Part shown: positions 47,781-58,700 of the stretch, piece by piece
How positions within the stretch are numbered: the stretch's first letter is position 1
Layout: the number at the start of each line of letters is the position of its first letter
NCBI GenBank assembly: GCA_021209875.1
Contig: JAGYVD010000005.1
Coordinates: 2,890,001 to 2,954,000, forward strand
DNA length: 64,000 bases
Reading direction: 5' to 3'
From: Rosellinia necatrix
Taxonomy: Eukaryota; Ascomycota; Sordariomycetes; Xylariales; Xylariaceae
Translations under genes and position numbers: made by a program
Notes under the pieces: model-generated
What the model saw: only the letters and a program-made list of their open reading frames with translations
What the model was told of the DNA's origin: nothing
Databases searched by the model: none

Positions 47781-50700
47781 GCTTAGAAGTGCCCAGATAG
47801 TGTGATAGAGGCAATCAGTAACACCTAATCGCTTACGGTTCTATAGGTATCGTTAAGTACAGTATATGCATGGAAGTGGAGCCGAGTAGATGACGGGAGC
47901 AAGGACCAGGAAGGTCAAGTCTCTCGCCATCCCGGTCCCAATTCAGAAGTTACACAGCCTGGCCAGGGAATTCGTGGGGAACATGCCATGTTGCCTGCCG
48001 GATGGTGACGGCGTCTTTCTTTATTTGGGTTTATTTTTTTCTTTATCCGAACGGGTCTGCGTATCCCACCTGCGCATCCATTTGCATAAAAATCCATTTT
48101 AGGACGGCTCGAGGACGTTCACCTACCACCTCTTCTCCAATAGAGCAAGCCACAGCACCAATGAGAAACCTCGACGGGCACCACGATTGCCTTAATAAGT
48201 AATAAGATAATGAGGAGGTTACTTAGCTGGCCACTCGGCAGCTGGATCCCCTCCTGGGCCGCCACAACCACCTATGCCATAGCTATGTATATGTATAGCT
48301 ATGTATAGAAAGGGCACGAACCAGCCCGTCCTACGCCGAACTGGCCTCCGATTGTGATGGCGGAAGCAAATGCTGACAATTGCGAGCTGGGGAAATTACA
48401 GAACGAGAGAGCACCCTCGTCAACCCCGCAGCGACAAATTAGAACAGAAGCACGCCGTCTCTCATGATAGTACGCGTAATAACATAAGAGCATGAATATA
48501 AATCTTGCCCGACGAATAAGTATCGGGCAGGCAGCATAGCCATGCCCAAAGCGTCGAAAGCTCCGCTGCGAACACCCTGCATCTCGATGTAACGGCGGCT
48601 CGTAATGCAACAGTAGAAGGAATGGAGTGTACTACGCTACCGTCTATCCAACCATGGTAGCACAGAGAGGACCACAGGGTTTCTGTATCGTGCGCTCCAA
48701 TGGCTCTCTCTGATTCAGCACGACCCGAGTCTCAACCCGTCGTGTTTGTCGCCTTAGATCGGTCGGTTCATGCAGTTGACTGATTGAGGATCGTGAGATC
48801 TATTCAACGTCGTATTATGAGCCGTCTGCGCAACATCGCAGCTAGTCTCGCCCTCCAAGGTGTGGGTTTGGTGGCTTGCCGTTTGGCTGTCCATGGCCCG
48901 CTGACTCGCCAGAAGAATTTCGTTCCTTCACCGCTCATCACGGGGCATCAGTGCTAGCGATTGCGAGATAAGTATACGTCGACCGTAGTAGCGAAACTGG
49001 AACCATGACATGACACAATGTTCCTAGGCATATGTGAGATTTAGGTGTTTTTTTTTTTTAGTTGGTTCTCGTCCCTTTTCTTTGGTGGCATGATTCAATG
49101 ATATTAGCACTGCGTCTAGAACCGTCTTTTGTTTATGCTGTCTATGCCACTGTTGACCTGTTGTCAACGTGAGGCGAGCAAACAGCGATAGCCTCGCCCC
49201 TCACCTCACATGTATACACCTCGGTCGCGCTACACTACAGCGCCCTGCGTAGAGTGCATGGGGCTCCTAAATGTGGCCTGGTAGGCATCGTCTGCCGAGA
49301 GTAACCTCCTTCCATGTGAAAGAAAAGTTTGTCGGGTCTGGCCCGGTACGCAATGAGCCGGCTAGGAGGCAGGTCATGTTGCACCATGGGCGCAGATCAA
49401 GTCGCTAAGCCGTGCGTTCACGATCAAATCCAGCTTCCCCAGACTTTTCTTGCCACGCCGAGAGTCCAAGTAAGTGGTTAAGCACGACGAAGACGGCCGA
49501 TTGTTGCCAGATACAGCCTCCGTTGCATCACCGGTACGGGACGACGCAACCGAGAGGGAGAGACGATTCGGAGACGGCACGGCACAAATGCGGTTGCTGG
49601 TCGGTCACCTGACTGCGACGTAGGCCTGGAGTTGCGCATGTCCAGAGAGGTTCAGGGTTCTCGGCGTCGGTAACTTGGGTTTTGTTACAGAAGCAGGCCT
49701 GCAAGCATGGGAGACTTCTGATTGCCCATCCTCCCAATCCCTGGTCGGTCCCGCCCAGGGGCATTCGGGTAGGCTTCTTGACCCCAGATCAGCTTGCCGA
49801 GATGGGAAAGTGTGGGGAGAGCGGCACATAAGTAACGGTTTAGAGGACCAAATGACAGCGGCTGCGCAAGCGACCTGGCCAGGAGGCACGAATGCGAGCC
49901 CGGTTGAATGAATAACCCGTGATGGCTTGTGACACCTTGATCGATCACGTCCCCCGAGTACCTTACCCAGCCCGGCGCTCACCTATCACCACCGGTACCA
50001 AACACAGGAGAGAAGTGTTCGTGCAACGGGATGGCATGGCTGGTCTGTATTCCCCGCATTGGAGTCCGGGAGTTATTCACCCAGATTCTTCGAGTGAATG
50101 GACGCTAGGCCAGTTAACCCTCTTCGGTTTGCCAAATTCGTGCTCAACACGGCCGGGTTCGCTTTTCCCTCCCCCAAGCCGTCTGGTAGAGCACCTACAT
50201 CAGAGACTAGCTAGTAGATGGCGCCAACTGGCCGTCTCGGCCGCATACACTATACTACTTATTCAATGCAGGAGGATAACCCACAGCATCATTATCATTA
50301 TAGCCCCCAGTCCTCCCTCCCTCCCTCCTCCACTCTCCCCCCCCCCCCCCTTCAATACCACCACTCGAATAGCGGATCTCGGTTTGTTCCCCGTCCGGTT
50401 CCGGCATCTGGCTACCGAGCCCGCCAGCGGCGAATTGGCCGCCATAACTAGCTGCCGCTGTAGTTCAACGTCGACTACGGACGCTATGTATCCTCAACTT
50501 GACATCGCCTTCCCAACCGGCATTTGATTGTCCTAGTTTAATTCATGATCGACATTCGAGCCTCCACAATCCGATCCGAGATAATCTCGGCCAGAGGCCT
50601 CGGTCGGCCGTGAGACCCGCTAGGATCCATCGGCGTGCCGTAATCATACGATACCACGCTGTGTAGGCAGCTAGCGCAGGTATTCATTCTTGCAAATGAG

Positions 50701-51557
50701 GAGCAGGCCGTGGTCTACCTGATCTACACCTCGATAGAGACAGACAACCCCTGCCCTTCCCAAAGCATAGGGCTGGGCAGAGGCAAGCAACACCCACCTT
50801 ACCTAGGTAATTCACCTTACAGAGAACACTAACCTAGGTCAGGCCGGTAGCCAGACCTTTGCCTCAGGCGCATACTGCAGTGAGTATGCGAAGCGTGACT
50901 CGGTGGGCGATCTAGCGTAGTTGTCAAGTACGCTTCGTCACGCCATTAGCCACTGCTAGAAACCTCCTCCTTTGTCATGAAACCCCATCCCGCATTCTGG
51001 GAGTTCCCGCATCGCCTCCCGGCGGCTCATCATTGGCCGGCTACTGTGATCTCTGCCGCTTTCTGCACCGCTCAGACACTCCCCGCACCGTTCCTCTCTA
51101 AGTCGAATTACGGTTCACGATGTTCCCGTAGATGGTGAAAATCTTAGCTATGATCTGGGCTTGCGACGAACCTCCTCGCGCGACCCGCACCTCGCAATCT
51201 CAAAGAGGCTCTAGCATATCTAGCAAATTCTATCTCTCACCAAGCAGCAGAGTGGGAACTACGGATATTGCACAAGACGAAAATCTCTTACGCGAGTTTT
51301 TTTTTTTTTTTTTAACTGCACTCCCGTATTCCCCAAACCGCCAAGGCAATATGCATGTGGGCAGCTTTACCGGATATGGCAGTAACCATGTGTTCTATTT
51401 GCAATCAACTTCCCGCTGCAGTCGCGATACCTACATGTTTGCGTGGCATCTACAGTAATTAGCCGTCCGCTGTCGCACTCAGGGTTTTCCCCTCATTCCG
51501 TTTTAGTTCAACATGGGTTGGTCCTGTTCTACACTCGCTGGGGGAGGAGGGGGGGAG

Positions 51558-51657
51558 GTTGGTTAGTTGGTTAGTTGGTTGGTTGGTTGGTTGGATGGTT
51601 GGTTGGTTGGTTGGTGGATTGGTTAGTAGATTGGTTGGTGGGTTGGTTGGTTGGTTG
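51558..51657. repeat. (TTGG)n / TTAG tract, about 100 bp
   Basis: Imperfect array of TTGG with TTAG, ATGG and GTGG variants. Its complement reads as repeated NQPT in one frame, which makes a false short ORF. Confidence 0.9.
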
Positions 51658-54600
51658 CTCAGGTGGGTACAGCCATGCTTTTTCAACCCTTCTCAGTTGC
51701 TTTATGGTGTAGATAAACGTTGACCGGTCTTCATGGTCTCCAAATGTGCTCAGTGCGTGCACCCTCCACCCTCAACAAGCTTATTTGTTCTGACATATCG
51801 CCAGCGACCAGGACGGTATACGGCGGGGCTTCGTATCTCGATGTCTACCAGGACCAGGGACGATAGAGAGTAAGTTAAGGCTCCAGAGAACAGCGGCTAG
51901 CCTAGGGCTAGGGCTCCAAGTTCTCGCCAATAGCAGTGAGTAAGAGCGTCAACATTATATTTACTGTGTAGAAACAGCTGACGGCGAATCCCCTAGAGGT
52001 GTCGCTATTACGTGTAGGTAATATGGCAGCTCTCCTTTCATAACCAAATGTTCCCGCTCCTCCCCGCAGCCCCCAACACACCTTACCACAAACGGCATGA
52101 AACGCTCTTCGCATTACTGTCGTGTTTACTACCCTCTCATCTGCCACAAGATGACCTTCAACGATCTCGGTGGAGAGGTCGCGTGGGAAGGCGAACGAGG
52201 AGCAGACGAATCGCCGTTACCGACGGCCCAGTGCGGCTAGTGGCTAGTTGACGAATGGCCAATGCTTGCTGGTCGTTCTCCTCTATGATCTGACCAGCAA
52301 GGGAACCCCAAGTAAGCCGATGCGTCGTTTATCGACGTCGCCAATTTCGGGCGAGCGGAGCTTTATGCGCGCGGCGGGCGTGACATTCTAGAGCCCTCGC
52401 TTCATTCGATCCCTCTGGAACTTACGATAGACGTAAGCGAACCCTCACACGTAGCCGCCGCCATCGATACTAGCCGGCGGTTACTCCCGATAAAAAAGAG
52501 GGATCTTACGGAGCTCGAGGGGAAAGACGACGCGGCTGGGCACGTGGTTTTTTACCTACCTACCTAGTTCGATGAGGGGAGGGAGGGGGGGGGTTAGGCG
52601 AAGGATTTCGCGCGCGATAGCGGCCTGCTCTCGACGGACAAGACTTCTCAACAGCTCACTATAGTCAACTAGCACGTACGTATATCCGTTTCAATTCGTT
52701 AGTTACTGCTAGGAACTAGGTACCTAATCTGAGGTAATCAACCACGCAACCACACAACCGCGTAACCACACAACCACGCAATATGCATCCGCGGGAACAC
52801 ACCGTTCATTCAAGGCCAAGGGACACAAGCGCAGCAGCTGGAAGGTAGTGCTTACATTATTCGAGGTCAACAAATCTACGGCGGTCACGTACAGTGAAGA
52901 TGCACAACTGCGATGCACTACGAAGATTGCCCGGTAGCGTTCCATCGCCACCCAATCAGTGACCATTTTCTTGGGTGCCGGTAATCGTGTCGTTGTCGGT
53001 ACCCCCCGGGATGCAAGTTGCCGGTGCGGGATCCGCAATCCGCAACACAGGGCTAGTTTAACATTATTCATTATTCCGGGGTTACTTCGTGAACACCCGC
53101 CAAAGGAATGAAAAAAATTCTCAAAAAAAAAGGTCATAGTCTTCCATCATGACAGGTCCCCCTCCACTCCTCAAACCCCCCCTGGTATGTCGCCGTCCAT
53201 CTCCGTCATCGACACATCCATCCCTCGAGGTCGCCGTCGCAATGCGTATACTGAAGCAGTAAAGGTTCAAAGCAACCGGTGCTGCAGACGGGCGATGAAT
53301 GATCTGATAATTTAACTGAGGCATATAAACGCATCTGCACACGTTGTTCACTCTCCCGTCTCGCAGGAGGCGGATATATAGCCTTAATCAGCGATGGTCT
53401 ACCGTAATGTATTATACACGCACTAACTAATTACACTACTGCAGCACCGTAGTCGCAATAACTACCTGGTTACAACAACTACCTAGTTACATACATAAAA
53501 TAGGATATAAAAAAAGTCTGGGATTGGGAGGAGGAGGGGGGGCGCACCACCCTGCGACCAAGATTTGCAGTGGCTTGTTCTGGGTTTCTGCGCCGCATTA
53601 ATGGAAGGGGTTTAATGTCTTCTCCTTCCTTACCGCCATCTGCAGCCACGACCAGTGGTACAGAGATGGTGATCAAAATCTCCGAAGGGCATTGCAGGGG
53701 TAAATTGTCCGAGTCATGGGGCTGCAAAACTCGCGTGCCTATTACATGTTCGGAAAGGCCGTTTCACAGAATGTTCGAAGAATAATCCAACAGAAACACG
53801 TCTGGCAAAACGTTTATCAGATGATATGGTAGCAGTACCTAGGTACTCCCCAGGTATTCCGGTAGTTCTAGCGGCGCACAGATGTAGTAGTACAAGCACG
53901 GCAGTATGGAGTAATAGTATTATCACCAAGCAGCAGTCTAGTGGTCAATGTAGAATAGTAAGTAGGGATGATTACATAGGTATGTACGACATGTAGTCGT
54001 CTATCGTAGTCATTAGTTCATAGGTGGTTAGTTTGGTTGGCCAGACTCGGTTGGGTTGTTAGTTGGTTACGTCGTTGTCGTGTTGGTTATCACAAACCAA
54101 CTGATGACTTACTAACTACCTACCTAGGACCCACCTTGCACTCGTAACAGTTTATGATTGGCTGCGGTACTCGGGCTGCTTGCAGACCGACGCTGCCGAC
54201 GTGCATGCCGGCTCACTTGCCGGCTTGACGCCGTCTACACGACACGAGCTACCCGGTAACAACCTAGAAGTAAAATGCACCACAGACAGCTGCCATCCTG
54301 AACCTTGCCCGCACTCGCGCGCCGGCGAGGTCGGAAGGTCGCCCGTAGTCAGACAGCCGGGGTTGCTTGCCTATGTATGAGTCGAGGTAGTGGTGCAAAA
54401 AAAAAAAAAAAAGCAGGTCAGCAGCAGAACAACGACGACGACGACGACTGTTTAGTGGCAGCGCTAATCTCAGGCGTGACGGATCGGATGGTCAGTCGAG
54501 GGTTGAAGGGGGTAGGAGGGGGGGGGCCAAGAGGAGAGGGCGAAGACATTGGCTGCGCGGCCAGCAGCCTGCGCCAGAGGGCGCCGGAGTGTGCCAGAGT

Positions 54601-54984
54601 GCAGCAGCGTGTCCCGAAGCGATTTAGTTTGCGAGGGCATGAAGCCGGGTTACGTACGTAGAACCGGTCAGTACCTGGGTTGTTCTCGAACCAAGAACCC
54701 AACCGCCGCAGTAGCCCTGGCTAAGCGTGCAACTCGGTGGGGTCGGACTAACAACTACCGCGATGCAACCAAACAATGCGCCGATGGCGTCGAACATCGA
54801 GCATTGCACGATTAATCAGGTGAGGGATAATCATCGACTAGGACAGCGATAAACAGAGTCGAGCAACACCAGGCGCCTCTATGCCCATAGTACGAGTTTC
54901 GAGCGGCTTGCGACGACGCGTCTGGCGCCCCTCGTATAAGGTGTTCTTTAATTAGGAATGCTACTCTGCATGCTTGCCTGCTTG

Positions 54985-55026
54985 TTGCTTGGTTGCTTGG
55001 TTGCTTGGTTGCTTGCTGGCCTGGCC
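54985..55026. repeat. TTGCTTGG octamer tract
   Basis: Four units of GCTTGGTT followed by CTGGCCTG variants. Confidence 0.8.
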
Positions 55027-55417
55027 TGCTGGCCTGTCTGCGCGGGCGCGCGCGCACTCTCTCTCTGGTGTCATCATCCAAGGTCGTCATCATCGTCGAC
55101 TTCATGATCTATCGTAAATTTAAGATGGGGTGGTCGTCCCTTGCGACTGGGTTAGCGTGCGCGAGCAGCAGGCCCGCCGCTGTTTGACCCGTATGTTGTA
55201 ACCACATTAGCCGCGCTGGCAACACATCTTATGATTGTGTGTTGTTATTGTCATCCCAGAGTCTCCACGGTGGTTGGCTGGACGGCAGCGAAGTGGCCAG
55301 TTCTGCCAATGAGTGCGTTAATGCATTGCTCTCGTTATCGACCGCAATCTTCCACATTCCCAGATACACAGTCGCATCTAACACGGCAAAGGCACAAGGG
55401 GAGTGTGGAGGGGCATT

Positions 55418-55510
55418 TCTGGGCTTTCTGGGCTTCCTGGGCTTCCCTGGGCATTCTGGGCATTCTGGGCATTCTGGGCATTCTGGGCATTCTGGGCATT
55501 CTGGGCATTC
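55418..55510. repeat. 9-bp minisatellite CTGGGCATT
   Basis: Seven perfect CTGGGCATT units preceded by three or four older variants (CTGGGCTTT, CTGGGCTTC). In one frame it encodes a collagen-like Gly-x-y run, but nothing else supports a gene here. Confidence 0.92.
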
Positions 55511-56953
55511 TAGACTCGCATGCGAATTGGAAACTCTTCGTGCCGAGCTCTCTGTCGTATGACCGGTGTGTCAAGATGGTGCCAATTAGGTATTAATGAT
55601 GCTCCTGACCTGCTCCTGTCCAAGTCGCCGGCGATGGATCGGTGTCGCTTCCGATCGCTGCCGTCCTTTTGGGCTCTATCCGGCCTCTTGTCGCTGCAAG
55701 TTAGCCTGTTTTTCGATCCTTAAAACAAAAGCGTTCTTGTTTGGTTAGGACGGCTCTGGGATGACCTTCGCGGTGGCAACCCCTGGTCTATTCGCTCCCC
55801 TCTGCACCCTGTCCCATAACCCGAGATCTACGCTGTCAAGTCCAAAAGCCGCGTTTCGGGATGGGCCAACCAGTTTGATTCGGCGACTCCTGCTTCAGGC
55901 CAGGGAACTGACCCATCCGACTAGCGAAGCGATGCGATGCGAGGCTTTGTACAGTAGTGTGGTGTAGGTTGGGTAGTCCCTGGTGTAGTCCAAGTATTGC
56001 TTGCTTCTCTAGTCCCTTTTCCACCAGAAGCTCCAGCTTCTAGTGTCATCTAGGGTGGTCTAGTGTCCAGCAGTCACCACTCTCGCATGAAACCTAGTCC
56101 CGGCAACACAGGTCTCTTGTTCGCTTAGGTATCTGCTATCCAGGGCCGTTGTCACTCGCACGCAGTATCCAGTCCGCAGTACATAGCGACAGCCCACTGG
56201 TCTATGTAGTGCGCTCCACCCAGCTCTCCGACCGAACTATAGCGGCCCCACCATCTACCGTTTTGTCGAACAGACCAGTTCACCGGTGTGGGCTTTTCCT
56301 CGGCCGCCAGGGTACCTATTTTTCGGTACCTACCGCCCCTGGCGGGGAGCCAATTTACACCACATAGTACCTACGTAGGTACCCAGGTACCGTACCCTGC
56401 CCATCCAGGTAGAAGGTATAAATTTAGGACTATAGCCTCAAAGGAAAGGGCATGTATATTCGACCGCGTGTACATCCTATCTGACAATAAGTTACCCGAA
56501 CAAGGATAAGAGTCGACGCACTCATGTAGGTACCTACATGCATATATGTATGTATTCGGCGGCAACACTTGCTTACTTGAGTAAGCTTTACGCTCAAGAG
56601 ACGCCCAGCACCAAGATAGCCATGCTCCTCTGCCCCCTAGACGAGGTGGGCAATTATAGACAGCCTTCTACACTATTGCGCTGCGCTTCCCAGGCGTTTG
56701 TTTTCGTCTTCTTTTTCGCTCGCTAATTTTTGTTTATTTTTCATTGTCTTTCTCACACGGCCGAGAGGTAAAGGCTAGTAGGTACTTCTTTCCCTCTCAT
56801 GCGAGGCTCTTTTGCCTCTCGGAGAGGGGGGGGGAGGAGAGAAAGATACCTAGATCTGCGACGCTTCGTGGGGACTGCTAGCAGGGAAAGGGCCGCTAAC
56901 TCACAAGAACACCCTCCTGTTTCTGCACTGTAAAATAAGTTACGGTCGCAGTG

Positions 56954-57010
56954 TAGGTAGGTAGGTAGATAGGTAGGTAGGTCGGTAGGTAGGTAGGTAG
57001 GTAGGTAGTG
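56954..57010. repeat. (TAGG)n tract
   Basis: GTAGGTAGGTAGAT-type array of about fourteen units with two substitutions; the largest member of the TAGG family here. Confidence 0.92.
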
Positions 57011-57086
57011 TAGGTGGTGTGAGAGGTTCATGTCTCCTACCACCACCCCCAGGTAACTAGGCACTGTAGTGCACCTGCCAGTCGAG

Positions 57087-57124
57087 ATACCTACCTACCT
57101 ACCTACAGCAGATTACCTACCGCA
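57087..57124. repeat. (CCTA)n tract, opposite orientation
   Basis: ACCTACCTACCTACCTACAG followed by ATTACCTACCG, inverted relative to the TAGG tract 80 bp upstream, so the two could pair as a long hairpin. Confidence 0.85.
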
Positions 57125-57975
57125 GATACAGTAGGTACATTACCTCTGTAGGTAAGGTACCCGCTTGTGGGTTGGTGACAGCTTATTCAGCATCGGATCG
57201 GAACTGATCTGAGGACTCGAGTCATGTCGTCGCCGGCTCACGCGCTGCTTTCCCCCCACACCGCACCCGTAGTGTGCTGGCCACGCCACTCGCACTAGGC
57301 CAGAGTTTGAACACTTTGCTCAACTGACTTGCACACTAGCGTAGTCTAGAAACCTTGGTCGTCGTGTTATCCTGGGCCAGGCGGTCATGGGAAGCGGCCG
57401 GCATGTTTATGCTCGTCTCTGCTCGTCTCTGCTCGTCTCTAGTGCTGAGGACGTGAGATGACGGCCTAGAGGCGTCTCTACCTGAATGAATGGCTGGCGC
57501 TGACAGTTTCTGAAGGCCATGCAAGATCGCATGGCTCGAACGCCTACATATGCACCAAGCCGAGTGGACGCTGCTGGCGACGAGCGGGAGGAAGTCCGCT
57601 TGTGCCTTCCTATCCAGTGCGGGATGCGTAGAGAGCATGAACGCCGTCCTTCGCGATACAGACGATGCGCCTCAGGCTCTCCCGTCGTCGCTCAGGGACG
57701 GGGCCACGTACGACGGACATGACACTCTGTGGCGCTGGAGTCGTGCTGGCTATTTGTCAAACCTGGACGAGAGCATTGCGAATGCCCCAATTGCCGCCAC
57801 TAGAGTAAGGTTCCAGCCGCCACGTATTGGGAATCGGCCCCCCGGGGGATTCATGTACCGACGCTCGCGACGGACGACCACGGCCTTCGGCTTTAGGCTA
57901 AAGTTGACTCGGGGGGAGAAGAGTTCTCGACGCCCCGGTCCTTGGGTATGGGTTGTGTATGGATGGTTTGTGTGT

Positions 57976-58110
57976 ATGGATTGGACATGTATGGATTGGA
58001 CATGTATGGATTGGACATGTATGGATTGGACATGTATGGATTGGACATGTATGGATTGGACGGGTATGGATTGGATAGGTATGGATTGGACAGGTATGGG
58101 TGGTCATGTA
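57976..58110. repeat. 15-bp minisatellite ATGGATTGGACATGT, about 9 copies
   Basis: Units start every 15 bp from 57976. The first six are perfect or nearly so; the last three diverge stepwise (GGATAGGT, GGACAGGT, GGGTGGTC). The unit length preserves an open frame that reads as repeats of WTCMD, but there is no support for expression. Confidence 0.95.
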
Positions 58111-58700
58111 TGGATGGATGGTTGGGTATGGGTTATCTCATTATCCGCAGCCGAAGCGAGCCAGTTGTGCAACGCCTCACATTCCGTGCCCTCCATTCGA
58201 GAACGTCAGGTCGGCCCCGGCCAATGACATGCGACCCGCCGGCAGCTTAATTAAATCTATACACCTTATTGTTTGAGTGAGCAGACTGAGCAGCGAGGTT
58301 AAACGAGGTTATACGATGTGGCGCATCTGAGACCCTCCCGTGGAGATTGTCATTATATGTTTTGTCTTCGTCGTCTGATTTGTGCAACTTCGTTTCCTAA
58401 ATGCAGCAGTTAGAGAAAAACAAGGCGAGCAATCTGTTCATGCAGCTTATGCTCAGTTACCAGGTTCTAATCTCCCCTAGGCGGTGACGCTGTTTCGGCC
58501 AAGTGCTATTATAATTCGTGGCTTGCGCTAAATGGCCGAGCTGGAGGTCCACGTTATGCTTCAATACACCACTAGCTCCATCGACATTGACTATCGGCGG
58601 GCGTTAGCCAGATGCGGTTGACCCGGTTCCGCTTCCCCTTCAAATCCCACGTGTGGGAGGCGCGGCCCAGCCGAGAGCTAGCTAGTCCGCTCCCGCTAGC

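Larger units (their letters stand above)
42098..50500. other. Gene desert, first part
   Basis: 8.4 kb at intermediate base composition where no frame resembles a known protein. Frames of 203 (minus, 43770-44381) and 202 codons (plus, 49919-50527) lack any domain, and their residues follow local repeats. The part nearest 42.1 kb should hold the promoter and possibly missing 5' exons of the four-finger C2H2 gene. TAGG-type tracts occur at about 44325-44345, 45601-45635 and 47756-47780, and a GATA tract at 44955-44972. Confidence 0.45.
50501..58700. other. Gene desert, second part, rich in tandem repeats
   Basis: Over 8 kb with no supported gene and the highest density of tandem repeats in the window: TTGG (51558), CTTGGTTG (54985), CTGGGCATT (55418), TAGG (56954 and 57087), a CTCGTCTCTG triplication (57412-57441) and the 15-bp array at 57976. 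Frames of 225 (57550-58227) and 107 codons (55239-55562) exist only because the repeat units are multiples of three. The low-confidence frame at 52724-53137 (minus) has no recognisable feature. Confidence 0.45.

Noticed and set aside
49919..50527. 202-codon plus-strand frame with a Ser/Pro-rich middle.
   Set aside because: The middle part is a pyrimidine/poly-C tract; no recognisable domain and overlapping frames on both strands.
57411..57441. CTCGTCTCTG repeats considered as a short CRISPR-like array.
   Set aside because: Units are adjacent, without spacers, in eukaryotic DNA; a plain tandem triplication.
57550..58227. 225-codon plus-strand frame with WTCMD repeats.
   Set aside because: Openness is explained by the 15-bp minisatellite; flanking parts resemble no protein and there are no splice partners.
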